A stretch of DNA of 64,000 nucleotides, taken from contig CM043000.1 of the NCBI GenBank assembly GCA_023678885.1, forward strand, positions 21,498,729 through 21,562,728. The letters run 5' to 3'. The notes beneath the pieces were generated by a model that was not told where the DNA came from, did no database searches, and saw only the letters and a list, made by a program, of their open reading frames with translations. The DNA is from Pogostemon cablin. Lineage: Eukaryota > Streptophyta > Magnoliopsida > Lamiales > Lamiaceae. A program made the translations under genes and the position numbers. Positions 46,768 through 58,371 of this stretch are shown here, one piece after another. Position 1 is the first letter of the stretch. Each line of letters begins with the position of its first letter.

Positions 46768-49484
46768 ATGGCAGCTTACGCCGCTTTGGTTTCTCTAATA
46801 AATAATATCGACAACATCCACACTCATCCTCACCTGTCGACTTCTTTCGATAACAACCAGATTGAATCTCTTGCTAAAAAGCTTGATTTCTTTCTGGATT
46901 TTATAGAGACAGCTTGAAACTCATATGGAGGTATTAGCAAAGAAGAAGTAAAAGATTTGGAGGCCCAAATTGCATCCGCTGTTCATTCAGCTGAAGATGT
47001 AATCGAATCCTACATAGCTAATCAAATTCTTACTGGATACACTGGAGAAATTCCCCCTAGTTTCTTGGACATTAGCGTTCTCTTGTCTCTTGTCCCCAAT
47101 TTGACATTTCTTATCAAGAAAATGGCTTTGAAGGTGAGTGAGATTTGTCGTCTACAGATAGTGAAGCTCCATCTGGACAGAATTGCAAGAGAAATGGATA
47201 TTATCAAGGAAAGGGTGAAAGATGCTAAGAAGAGAAGGGGTCTAAAAAATCAATCTGCCATGGTTGAAGCTTCATCATCAAGAACCCTAACCCTAACCGC
47301 TAGAAACACTACTTCAGTGGGATTCAACGATTACTTGCTTCAGCTTTTGGATTGGCTCACAGGACAACAATCTGATCGGCAAATAATCCCCATCACTGGT
47401 ATGAGTGGCATCGGTAAGACTACACTTGCTCGAAATGCTTATGAAAATTCACTAATTGTGCAGCATTTTTATGTTCGTGTTTGGGTTACTATATCTCAAG
47501 AATTCAACAAGGAAAAAACTCTCTTAGAAATTCTTTGTTGCCTAGGACTAGGAGCCTCCTCTACTGGACTGAAAACTGAGGAATTAGGTGAAAAATTGTA
47601 TAAATTTTTATCAGGTAGGAGATATTTGATCATGTTAGATGATATGTGGAAAACTGATGATTGGGATGAGATACAACGTTACTTTCCAAATAACGGGAAT
47701 AGAAGTCGAATTGTTGTAACTACTAGGATATGTAATGTTGGTAGTTATTTGGGGTCCTTTGGACTTGCTTTGAATTTACTAGATGATGATCAGAGTTGGA
47801 CTCTGTTTTGTGAGAAGGTATTTGGAGGAGAAGACTGCCCTCTCAAGTTAAAGGGTCCTGCAAAGTGGATTGTTAAAACGTGCGGAGGACTTCCCTTATC
47901 AATTGTTGTGGCTAGTGCAACCCAAGGGAGCTAGAACACTGGGAGTATGTGGCAAGAGAGTTGAGGTCAATTCTGAGTTTTGGAGAGGGTAATCAATGTT
48001 GGAGTGTATTGTTTTTGAGTTACAGCCACTTGCCTGCTCACCTAAAACCATGTTTTTTGTACTTGGGCATGTTCCCAGAAGATCATGAGATTTGCGTTTC
48101 TAATCTTATCAAACTTTGGGTTGCTGAGGGGTTTCTAAAATGTAATAATGACCAAAGTTTGGAAGATGTTGCAGAAGGTATTGTGAAGGATCTGATTGAC
48201 AGAAACCTCGTTTTTGTTGGTCGTTTGGGATCACAAGGGAAAGTTAAAACTTGTAAAATTCATGATCTTGTAAGAGACTTATGTGTTATGGTAGGTGAAA
48301 AGGAGTTGTTCTACATGATGTGGGAACTTGAGACTCCTCGAGATAGAGATAGAGAGCGCCGCATTGGATTTTGTGGAAATGCTTTTAGAGGTAGCGCAGA
48401 GTATAGAGTATTCGTGAAATCATCAGCAGCTCGTTCTTTTATTAGCCTAGGAGCTAATGCATTTTGTTCGGACACTAGATTGTTGAGGGTACTTTATAAT
48501 GTCAACACTGATCCAGATACTGTTTTTCAACAAGTTAACTTGAGGTACCTCCCGTCATATCCAATTAAAAAGTATCACCGGCTTCCTTCGTCAATATCCT
48601 TACTCTGGTCTTTGCAAACATTAGTTATTCAAGAGAAGATCCATGTCTTAGCCCCATCAGAAATTTGGGAGATGCTACAACTAAGACATTTCAAGTGCAC
48701 CTCCCTTACTCTTCCTGATCCTCCAAGTGGTCATGACCAAGATGGCACAGTCTTACAGAATTTTCAGACACTCAAGACAGTATGTGGTTTCAGGTTCAGT
48801 ACAGAAGCCTGCAAGAGAATGGCCAACATCAGGAAATTGCATATCTATTACAAAGAGACTGGTTTGTCCAATTGCTGTCTCGACAATGTTGGCCGTTTGG
48901 ACAAACTTGAATCTCTGAGTTGCATTATCAGGAGTCCCCCGCAGCCCAATGGTTTACTGCAGCACCTCAAATTCCCTATGTCTCTAAAGAAGTTGGTTTT
49001 AACAAATTGTGGTCTTTGCTGGGATGAAATGACAATAATTGGTTCGTTTCCATATCTTGAAGTCCTCAAATAGGGTGAGAGATCATTTGCAGGATCAGAA
49101 TGGAATCCTGTCGAGGGGGATTTTCTTCGTCTGAAATTTCTGTCACTGCATATGTGCTGTGGTCTGATTTCCTGGAATGTGGACAACTCCCATTTTCCAG
49201 TTTTGGAGAGGCTTGAACTTCTTTATATCACCGAACTGGATGAAATCCCAGCGGGTATCGGAGAAATACCAACACTTGAAAGTATTTATGTGGGCAATTG
49301 CAGCTTTTCCATGTCCATTTCAGCCATAAAAATACTGGAGGAACAAGAAAGTTTTGGAAATCAGGGCCTTAAAGTTCGAGTCGAGTTCAGGGGAGAGTCG
49401 GAACTGGATTTATTCAGGGAAAAGGTGGCAGAAGAGGGCTTCACAAGTTTCAACTTTCTACTTACTGTGAATGTTGCTTTATGA
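46768..49484 (+). pseudogene. R1-type CC-NB-LRR, nearly complete with three lesions (NLR2)
   Basis: The first ATG is at 46768 (MAAYAALVSLINNID). Lesions: TGA at 46915-46917 in the coiled-coil part; a frame change near 47915-47930 just after the GLPL motif (GGLPLSIVVA); TAG at 49071-49073 in the LRR. Frame is otherwise kept to the final stop at 49482-49484. Motifs seen: P-loop GMSGIGKTT (one Gly replaced by Ser, Lys kept), kinase-2 YLIMLDDMW, RNBS-B IVVTTRI, RNBS-D CFLYLGMFPED, the MHD-equivalent KIHDLVRDLC, and irregular LRRs. Family members are intracellular sensors of pathogen effectors. The open frame downstream of the first stop could in principle start at Met 46957, but the second lesion still breaks it. 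Confidence 0.88.
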
Positions 49485-49531
49485 TGATCTGCATTTTGTA
49501 TTGTAGTTAGTTCTTTGTTTGTCTGTTATTT

Positions 49532-50057
49532 TTTATTTATTTATTATTTTTTTTTGGAAATGGATAAATTTTATTTCAGTTCCAACGGTTACAATATACA
49601 AATGAAGTATAAAGCACAACAGATCTCGACCCTATCACTACCTCGGCTAAAAGCACAAGGTGTACAACACTAGTAGTTCAAAAACAATCTAATTGTTTGA
49701 CACAAGATCTTGTCCGCAATAATGCATTCCTCTCCATCCAGATGATATAGATTAGCGATGCAAAAGCAATGATGAACAGTCTTCTTACTTTTTTGTTGTT
49801 TCGTGTGTCAACGTGTATCTTCCAAAAGGCATCTTCAACAGATGTGAATTGACTCCTCCATCCTATGCCCCTCTTCACAATGTCCCATATTCGTAGAGTA
49901 TATGGGCATTGGAAGAAAAGATGAGTTTGCGTTTCCATACACCCCATTCAAAACCCACAATTGAGGTCTTCTTGTAGATTCCATACTCTATCTTTCCTGT
50001 AGACCCTTCCTCTATGTAACTAAAGAAGTAAACGACTCCGCTGGGGAACGAACCCAA
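49532..50057 (-). mobile_element. 5'-truncated LINE retrotransposon fragment
   Basis: It is flanked by an exact 14-base target duplication TTTGTCTGTTATTT (49518-49531 and 50058-50071). On the - strand the 3' end is A-rich (plus 49532-49555 is T-rich). The body encodes the end of a LINE reverse transcriptase protein: the zinc-binding RVT tail, with ETQTHLFFQCPYTLRIWD and an RRLFIIAFASLIYIIWMERN block. Only the last 0.5 kb of the element is present, as usual for LINE insertions. It lies just 3' of NLR2, about 50 bases past its stop. Confidence 0.9.
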
Positions 50058-50071
50058 TTTGTCTGTTATTT

Positions 50072-50417
50072 ATGCTTGGATTTGTTTCATTTTGTTGTAT
50101 ACTTAAAAAATAAATCAATATGCATTGCAATAGTTTCAGTGATTCCAATACTAGTTTAAATAATGCTTCAATTCCTAAATATCAAATTCTTAATGTCAAA
50201 TAAAAACACCAAATTTGATTAAGCATAACCTATCAAGAAAACAGAACAGACTAACCCCACAAATTGAGTATAATGCTAAACAACGCATCTGTTCTTTAAA
50301 ATTGAGATTCAACTTCTGAGTTGCATTTCATTACATTTCATTAATTAAAATATTAAAACAAATTGTAACATATACGAACATACATGACATAATACAAAGA
50401 AACAAGCCCTAAGCCCT
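50072..50417. other. Intergenic region between convergent NLR2 and NLR3
   Basis: About 350 bases of AT-rich 3' flank. The two genes point at each other. Nothing else was seen. Confidence 0.6.
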
Positions 50418-53108
50418 TTATCGAAATCTAGTTATGAGTAGAAGATTAAGGCTTGTCAAGACCTCCTCTTCCACCATTTCCTTAAACTCATCATACATCT
50501 CACTTGAATAGAACTTTACTCGAACTTGAAGGTCATCATCCCCGAGACTCTCTCGTTCCTCCAGTAATCTAGCGGCTGAGACGGCGAGAGAACAGCTTCC
50601 GCCACTCACCCTAACATATTCAAGTGTCATTATTTCTCCAATACCCGAAGGGATCTCAGTTAACTTACTATCTTTAAGAACAAGTTTCTCCAAGACCGGA
50701 AAATGAGAGTTGTCTGCACTCCAATGAATCAGATCATAACACCTTGAAACTTTCAGATGTTTTAGGCGCAAGAATTCGCCCTCAACAGGGTTCCATTCAG
50801 GTCCCATGACAGCATCATAGAGCAAGCTGAGAACTTCAAGATGGGGCAATGAACCAATCATTGTCAAGTCCTTACAGTGAATTCTACATTTGTACAAAGA
50901 CAAGGTCTTGAGAGATAACGGGAATGAGAGGTTCTGCGCCAGACGATCCCAATTTACTACATAAAACGATAGACACAGTGATTCAACTTTGTCTAATCTG
51001 TGAAGATTATAGCGACATTGATCGGACTTCGAATCATAATGACATATCTTTAAGTCCTTCATGTTGGGCATTCTTTTGCAGGCTTCCTCACTAAAGCTGA
51101 AATTGTATATCTTCTTTAGCGTCTGTAGGTTTTGCAAAGCAATGCCACCTCGCTCATCACTCTGAGGAGGATTAGGAATAAAGATCCCATCACACTCTAT
51201 ATGCCTTAGCTGCCGCATATTCCAAATTTCGGGTGGTGCATTCACTATATTGAGAGATGAAATGTATAATGTTTGCAGATTCCAGAAGAGGGATATTGAT
51301 GAAGGGAGCTGGAAAGAAGGGACATTTTCGCGATAAGGATGGTACGAAACAAACCTCAAGTTAAATTGTTGATACATAGTCTGAAGATCAGAAATACCAC
51401 CTTGTATGACTCTCAACAACCTAACACTAGACAACAAAAGGGAATGGTTTTGAGAAAAAATTATGGATCTAGTTAGTGATGTTGGTGAAGTTGAACTCTC
51501 CTCCCAAATCGTCGACTGAACTACAATTCGACGTCCCATCATGTCACTCTCATCATCAGAATGAAGCTTCTTAACAACGTGAAAAACCTTCTCTTTTTGA
51601 GCAACCTTGACACAAAAATCTCTTACAAGATCATGAATCATGCAACTATCTAATGTTCCCTCAAAATCTTGTTCTAAAACCAACAGATTCCTGTCAACAA
51701 GATCCTTTATGTAACCTTCGGCAACCTTTTCCAAGCTTTGGACTTTATGTGGTTTTACAAATCCTTCAGAAACCCAAAGTCTGATAAGGCTGGAAATAGG
51801 AATCTTATAGTCCTCTCGGAATACACCAAAGTAGAGAAAACATGGTTTCAGACACATAGGCAAGTGTTCATAACTCAAAGATACTACATTAAAACATTGA
51901 CCATCCTCAGCTGAACCAAGAATCGAGCTTAAATCTCTAGCCACATATTCCCAATGTTCATATGACCTAGGCATTTTCCTAAGAAGCCCCCCAATCACAA
52001 CAATCGACAACGGAAGTCCACTGCACCTTTTAACAATATTCCTTCCTATCTCCTCTAAATCAGGTGGGCAAACTACTTTACCAAATACAATCTCACAAAA
52101 CAAATGCCAACTCTGATCACCATCTAGCAAGTCCAATGCAAGACTCAATGAGCCAAAATAATTAGCCACACTTGATATTCTAGTAGTCAGAATGATTCGA
52201 CTTCTATTGTGATAATCTGGAAAGAAAATCTTGACCTTATCCCAAACTTCAATGCTCCACATATCATCAAGTGTAATCAAGTACCTCCTGCCTGCTAAAA
52301 ATTTGTGCAAATTTTCACCTAATTTATGTTCATCTTCATTCCCAGAAGAGGACACTCCTAGGCAAGAAAGAATTTCTAGAAGAATTCTTGATACATTGTA
52401 CTCTTGAGATATGGTAACCCAAGCACGAACGTCAAAGTATTGCACTGCAAGTAAATTTTCATAAGCATTTCTAGCAAGCGTAGTCTTACCGATGCCACCC
52501 ATACCAGTGATGGGGATTATCTGACGATCAGATTGTTGTCCAGTGAGCCTGTCCAAAAGCTGAAGCAAGTAGATGTCGAATCCCACCAAACTAGTCTTTT
52601 TGGTGGTGGGAGGTGTTGATGATGAAGCCACTGCAATGGAAGAATGAAGCTCATGTTGATCATTAAGAGTCAATCTTGCCTTCTTCATAACCTCTCTCAC
52701 TTTTCCCTTCATGGGTTCCATTTCTTCTAGAATTTTTTGCAGATGGAGCTTCACTATATGTAGGCTGTTCATCTCACTCATCTTCAAAGCCACTTTCTTG
52801 ATGATGAACACCAATGGAAGACACCACGAGAATCCAGTGGTGTTTGGGGAATTCAGTGCAGAGTATTCAGCAAGAAGTTGATCTGCAATGTGGGATTCGA
52901 TTAAATCTTCAGCCGCATGAGCTGCAGATGCAATTTGGCTCTCCAAACCTTCGAAAGAATGACCACTCTCTACAAACTCTAGAAAGAAATCAAGGTTATC
53001 TCTTAGACATTGAATCTGGGTGTTATTGAAAGATGTTGAAAATCGAGAATGATTGTTAATGTTGTCCAAAGTGTTCATCAGAGAAACCAGAGCAGTGTAA
53101 GCTGCCAT
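50418..53108 (-). CDS. R1-type CC-NB-LRR disease-resistance protein, intact (NLR3)
   Basis: A single exon encodes 896 residues from the ATG at 53106-53108 (MAAYTALVSLMNTLDNIN). I chose this start because all paralogues begin there; an in-frame ATG 11 codons upstream is not conserved. Domains: coiled-coil with the HAAEDLIESHI motif (about 70-80); NB-ARC with P-loop GMGGIGKTT (about 200), kinase-2 YLITLDDMW (about 280), RNBS-B RIILTTRIS, GLPL CSGLPLSIVV (about 363), RNBS-D CFLYFGVFRED, and the MHD-equivalent MIHDLVRDFC (about 492, Ile for Met); then about 12 irregular LRRs. All nucleotide-binding motifs are present, so it may be active. It resembles the late-blight R1 homologues of asterids; its pathogen is unknown. 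Confidence 0.93.
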   Translation of the reverse strand: MAAYTALVSLMNTLDNINNHSRFSTSFNNTQIQCLRDNLDFFLEFVESGHSFEGLESQIASAAHAAEDLIESHIADQLLAEYSALNSPNTTGFSWCLPLVFIIKKVALKMSEMNSLHIVKLHLQKILEEMEPMKGKVREVMKKARLTLNDQHELHSSIAVASSSTPPTTKKTSLVGFDIYLLQLLDRLTGQQSDRQIIPITGMGGIGKTTLARNAYENLLAVQYFDVRAWVTISQEYNVSRILLEILSCLGVSSSGNEDEHKLGENLHKFLAGRRYLITLDDMWSIEVWDKVKIFFPDYHNRSRIILTTRISSVANYFGSLSLALDLLDGDQSWHLFCEIVFGKVVCPPDLEEIGRNIVKRCSGLPLSIVVIGGLLRKMPRSYEHWEYVARDLSSILGSAEDGQCFNVVSLSYEHLPMCLKPCFLYFGVFREDYKIPISSLIRLWVSEGFVKPHKVQSLEKVAEGYIKDLVDRNLLVLEQDFEGTLDSCMIHDLVRDFCVKVAQKEKVFHVVKKLHSDDESDMMGRRIVVQSTIWEESSTSPTSLTRSIIFSQNHSLLLSSVRLLRVIQGGISDLQTMYQQFNLRFVSYHPYRENVPSFQLPSSISLFWNLQTLYISSLNIVNAPPEIWNMRQLRHIECDGIFIPNPPQSDERGGIALQNLQTLKKIYNFSFSEEACKRMPNMKDLKICHYDSKSDQCRYNLHRLDKVESLCLSFYVVNWDRLAQNLSFPLSLKTLSLYKCRIHCKDLTMIGSLPHLEVLSLLYDAVMGPEWNPVEGEFLRLKHLKVSRCYDLIHWSADNSHFPVLEKLVLKDSKLTEIPSGIGEIMTLEYVRVSGGSCSLAVSAARLLEERESLGDDDLQVRVKFYSSEMYDEFKEMVEEEVLTSLNLLLITRFR

Positions 53109-53840
53109 CTCTGCTTGATGTATGAAGAATAAAGGAATCAATAATTATCAGATCAACAATCTTTCAGACAAGCTGTTTTTAAACCGAAGTAGCTTTGAAA
53201 CAAGTGGCCTCAATCATATTCTTTGGAATTTATTCTATGGATACTTCCACTTGATCTTATCAGGCCGTCGCGAAAGGATTGAAATTTGTGAGCAGCCACA
53301 GGTTTTGACTTGATGTTCAAAGCTGAAATTGATACTTCCTTGTGAACCCTTGGGCCTTATAGTCCTTTTTTCACTTGGGCATTAAGGCCCATTATTCACC
53401 TGACCTTTTGGCCCATTAGTTATTATAAAAGTTAAATACGCGATTAATATTTTTAAGATACTAATAATTCCAAAATGAAAAAATAATTAAGATACTAAGT
53501 AAAATAATTAATATAAAGTAAGCTCATTAAATGATGTTCATCATCAATAAAATTGATGGTTAGTTATCAGAGTTCCCGATTCCATCTACTAAAATTGGTT
53601 TATTATCATATACTCTCCTTCCGTCCCAACACAGTTTTCACACCTCTTTAGTAACTCTGAGACGATGAAGTATTGACTTACAAAATGAAATACAAAATGA
53701 CACGGACAAATCTCTGTCTAACGAATTTTGACATGCATAAATAAAAATATTACTAGAACAAATGTGACAAATCCAAGCATAAAACCTACAAGACATAAAA
53801 ATAGAAAGAAAAGAAACAAGCCCTCATTAGTTTTCCTTAG
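53109..53840. other. Upstream region of NLR3 and 3' flank of NLR4
   Basis: The presumed promoter of NLR3 lies at 53109-53400. A worn half of a CTCCCTCCGTCC-type MITE end lies near 53611-53640 (CTCTCCTTCCGTCCC). No gene was seen. Confidence 0.5.
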
Positions 53841-56452
53841 CTATACATAGAATGAGTTACTAGTAACTACTAGTTCAAGATTAAGGCTTGTCAACTCCTC
53901 TTGTTCGACCAACTTCTTAAACTCATCACACATCGTCCTGAAAGGGAATTCAACTCGAACTTGAAGGCCATCATTCCCTAGACTCTCTCGTTCCTCCAGC
54001 AATCTAGCTGCTGAAATTGCAAGACAAGTACTGCTACGATACACCCAAACATGTTCAAGTGTTGGTATTTCTCCGATCCCCTTAAGGGATCTCTTTCAAC
54101 TTACTATCATCAAGAACAAGTTTCTCCAGCACTGGAAAATGAACACCCTCTGCATTCCAACAAATCAGTTGATCTACGCTGCGAATTCGCAGAAACTTAA
54201 GGTGCAAGAATTCACCCTCCACAGGGTAGGTTCCATTCAGGTCCGACCACTGCATCCTCGAGCAGGTTGAGAGCTTCGAGATGAGGCAACGAGCCAACCA
54301 TTGTGAGGTCCTTACAGCTTATTTGACACTGTCTTAAAAGTTCTTGAGAGACAAGGGGAATGAGAGGTTCTGCATCAAATGATCTTGATTAAAATATAGG
54401 TTCAACCTTAAACACAGTGATTCAATTTTGTTTAATCCGACAAGATTACAGTGGAAGTGATCCGATGTTGTGTAAACTCTATGAGCTATCTTCAAGTCCT
54501 TTATGTTTGGCATTCTTCTACAGGCCTCCTCGTTGAAGCTGAAATTATGTACTCTCATTAAAGTCTGCAAAACAGTGCCACTCCGAGGAGGACTAGGAAT
54601 CCAGATCCCACCACACTTGATGTGTCTAAGCTGTCGCATCTCCCAAAATTCAGACGGTGCAATGACGCTGTAGAAACCAATGTACAACGTTTGCAGATTC
54701 CAGAACAGAGATATAGATTTGGGGAGCTGGTCCGAAGGATAATGTGAAATGAAACGCAAGTTAAATTGTTGGTACATGATCTCAATATCCTCAAACTTCA
54801 CCCCTTGCATTACTCTCAACAATCTAACACTCCACCTTAATATGCAACGCTGTTGGCAAATTACAGAACGAGTAAGTGATGTCGGAGATGTTGAAACCCC
54901 CTTTCGAATCTTCGACTGAACCGAACATCATGACTCTCCCATGATCAGGATTAAGATCCCTAACCACGTGAAAAACCTTCTCCTTTTGGGCAACATTGAT
55001 GCAAAAATCTCTTACAAGATCATGAATCATGCAACTTTCTAATATTCCATCATATTTTGTACTAGCTACTAAATTCAACAGATTCTTGTCAACCAGATCC
55101 TGTATGTAGCCTTCAGCAACCTCCTCCAGGCTTCGGAGTTTATTTGGTTTGACAATTCCCTCTGAAACCCCACCCAGAGTCTGATAAGCCGGGAAATAGG
55201 AATCTCCTCGTCCTCTCGAAACACACCCAAGTACAGGAAACATGGTTTCAAACACACTGGCAAGTGATTATAACTAAAAGATACTGCCTTTAAGCATTCA
55301 CTATTCTCCCCTGAAGTTAAATCCCCTGCCACGTATTCCCAATATTCATGCAATCATAACAATCGACAAAGGAAGTCCACTGCATTTTTTGATAATATTC
55401 TTTCCAATCTCCTCTAATTCAGGTGGGCAAACTTCTTTCCCAAATACAACCTCACAAAACAAATTCCAACTTTGATCACCATCCAGCAAGTCCAATGCAA
55501 GACTCGAGGAGCCGAAATAATTAGCCACACTTGATATCCTCGTAGTTACAATGATTCGACTTCCATTGTTGTAACCTGGAAAGAAAAACTTAACCTTACC
55601 CCAAACCTCAATGCTCCATATATCATCCATTACAATCAAGTATCGTTTTGTGCAAACTTTCACCTAACTGATATTCATCAGCTTCATCCCCATCTGAGGA
55701 CACTCCTAGGCAATGAAGAATTTCTACAAGGATTCTTGAAACATTATACTCTTGAGATATAGTAACCCAAGCACGAATGTCAAAGTATTGCACAGTAAGT
55801 AAATTTTCATAAGCATTTCTAGCAACCGTAGTCTTACCGATACCACCCATACCAGTGATGGGGATTATTTGGCGATCGGATTTTTGCCCGGTGAGCCGAT
55901 CCAGAAGCTGAAGCAAGTATTTGTGGAACCCCACCATACTGATCTTTCTGGTGGTTGGAGATCTTGATGATGAAGCTGCCTCAGAAATGGAAGAATCCAG
56001 CTGGTGATCCTTAAGGGTCCTTCCTGCCTTACTTTTTCCTTTAGAGGTTCCATTTCTTTTAGAATTTTCTGCAGATGGAGCTTCACCCTTAGTAGGTTGT
56101 ACATCTCGTCAACCTTTGATGTCATTTTCTTGATGATGAGCATCAACGAGAAACATGTCGTGTCTGAGGAACTCAGTGCAGAGTATTCTTCAAGAATTCG
56201 ATCTGCTATGTAGGAATCAATTAAATCTTCAACTGCGTGAGCTGCAGATGCGATTTGACTCTCCAAATCTTCTTCTTCTTTGTTCATATCTTCATAAGAT
56301 TTACCAGTAGTCTCTACAAACTCTAGAAGGAAATCAAGGTTATCAACCAGAGATTTAATCTGGTTTGCATTGAAAGAGGTTGAAAAGCGAGAACGATTGT
56401 GGATGTTGTCCAAGGTATTGATCAAAGAAACCAGAGCTGTATAAGCTGCCAT
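53841..56452 (-). pseudogene. R1-type CC-NB-LRR pseudogene with many frame breaks (NLR4)
   Basis: It starts at the ATG at 56450-56452 (MAAYTALVSLINTLDNIH) and can be followed to about 53841 only by switching frames at least six times: coiled coil 56452-56030, P-loop segment 55937-55650 (GMGGIGKTT), kinase-2 and RNBS-B 55663-55346, RNBS-D 55353-55075, MHD-like region (MIHDLVRDFC) 55255-54824, LRRs 54822-54334, 54297-54082 and 54044-53841. Overall layout and order match NLR3 and NLR6. Small deletions (for example of the segment after GLPL near 55350) accompany the frame changes. Clearly dead. Confidence 0.92.
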
Positions 56453-57138
56453 CTCTAACCTCCAATCCTTTCTTGATGTTTTCAACAAAGAAGAGAAGAT
56501 TTGTTTGGTTCCAGTTTGATTATTTAAATTTGGAGTTAAAACCCAAGCACCTATTTTTGTCCATCAGCCATGGCCTCTATTAAAAAATAAAAATAAAAAA
56601 ATTGATTTTTGAGGTTTTTGTATGTACAAACGGTACATAATTTTTTAAAAATGAAACTTTTTATTTATTCGTTAAATAAAAAAATTAAAAAAAAAAGAAT
56701 TAATATTTAAATTAAGGGGGGCCTTGGTCCATAATCTTTTGCTACTTTTGTAGAAAGAGAAGCTTAAAATAAATAATACTAATATACTGCCACAATAACA
56801 ATGATTGAAGCCATTTGTTCCATATTCATTTTCTAGTTATGTTAATTAAAGCGTAATTTATTCTAAAAAGTTTTTTTTTATTAATTTATAAGCTTATAAA
56901 AGAATTCAAAATTACTTTTCAGCTCCATTACAAGAGAAATACTAAATAAATTAGCTACACTAAACTGACCCACCATCATTGGCAGTACTAGTTCCATTTT
57001 CGTAAATTGAGAGCTGCGAATTTGATTAGAATCCAAGTATACACGATATAAAAAAAAAAAAAAAAAAAGAACCAAACCCACATGAGTTTGCCATAGTTAC
57101 ACATAAACAAAAATCAGTGACGTACTAGTAATATATGT
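56453..57138. other. AT-rich spacer between NLR4 and NLR5
   Basis: It contains the former NLR4 promoter and a poly(A)-rich stretch at 57049-57068. No gene was seen. The remnant 3' flank of NLR5 resembles that of the other copies. Confidence 0.5.
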
Positions 57139-57900
57139 CTACTTCACGATAACTTTAAGATTAAGGCTAGTCAAGACCTCTTGTTCCACCATCTCCTTAA
57201 ACTCATCATATATCTCTGTAGAAGAGAATTTAAGTTGAACTTGAAGGCCATCATCTCCCAGACTGTGTCGTTCCTCCAGCAATCCAGCGGCCGAAACGGC
57301 GAGAGAACAGCTGCCACCAATCACCCTAACATGTTCAAGTGTCAGTATTTCTCCAATACCCAAAGGGATCTCATTCAACTCACTATCATCAAGAACAAGT
57401 TTCTCCAGGACTGGGAAATGAGAGCTGTCTGCACTCCATCGAATCAGATCATGACACTGGTGAATCTTGAGAACTTTTAGGCTCAAGAATTCACCCTCAA
57501 CAGGTTCCATTTGGTGTTCCCAGTTGGAATTTTGTTTGGATTAAAGTATTGCACAGTAAGTAAATCTTCATAAGCATTTCTAGCAAGTGTAGTCTTACGG
57601 ATACCACCCATACTAGTGATGGGGATTATCCGACGATCTGATTTTGTCCAGTGAGCCTATCCAAAATCTGAAGCAAGTAGATGTCCGAATCCCACCATAC
57701 TAGTCTTTCTGGAGGTTGGAGATCTTGATGATGAAGCATCAGCAATGGTAGAGGTCCAGCTTTTTTCATGCCTTCTTAACCTCCTGGTTCTTGATAGGGT
57801 CCATTTCTTTTAGAATTTTTTTGCAGATTGATCTTCACTGTTAGTTGGTGGTACAACTCACTAATCTTCACAGCAATTTTCTTGTTTTAAACTTCAAGTG
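57139..57900 (-). pseudogene. R1-type NLR fragment: P-loop region fused to the last LRRs (NLR5)
   Basis: Bases 57139-57510 on the - strand encode the C-terminal LRR part (HFPVLEKLVLDDSELNEIPL ... TSLNL), closely like the end of NLR6. Bases 57540-57900 carry the linker and P-loop region of the same family (plus strand GTCTTACGGATACCACCCAT corresponds to GMGGIGKTT with changes). The two parts are about 1.9 kb apart in intact paralogues, so a large internal deletion has joined them. Stops and frame changes are frequent. Confidence 0.85.
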
Positions 57901-58371
57901 AAGACCACACAAGGAAGCAGCCGTGTGAGAACAGAGGGTTGATCAGAAAACAGGGGAGAAAAATGTGATCATGCATTTTTGTATTATCTGCTATTTAATT
58001 ATGCTTGGATTTGTTTCCTTTGAAATCTGCATTTTCTCAAACAATTAATCACTACTAATGCGATATGATTAAAAGTATTTGTTGGCCTAGAACTGATATT
58101 CGACATCATTTCTCTCACTTCCCGATTCCAAATAAAAATAGGAAACAAAGACAAAATAATGAAGATTTTTCACTTTTTTCTCATTAGTTCATCCCATCCC
58201 ATGTATATGTTCACCCCTAAAAAGGAAGATAATATTCTAATCTACACATTAATTTCAAAAATGTCATCACTTTATAATTTATTTATTAGCTGAAAATATC
58301 AAATTACTCACCTTAAAATCAATAAAATTAGTCAAAAAGTATATCTATCGTACAAGTAAAAGTGGGCATGC
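57901..58371. other. Spacer between NLR5 and NLR6
   Basis: AT-rich 3' flank; part of it (TTATGCTTGGATTTGTTTC, about 58000) matches the 3' flank of NLR2 near 50071. This suggests a shared NLR downstream region. No gene was seen. Confidence 0.5.

Noticed and set aside
49563..50057. A host gene fragment in the NLR2 3' flank
   Set aside because: Target duplication, A-rich tail and reverse-transcriptase zinc-binding motif identify it as a LINE.
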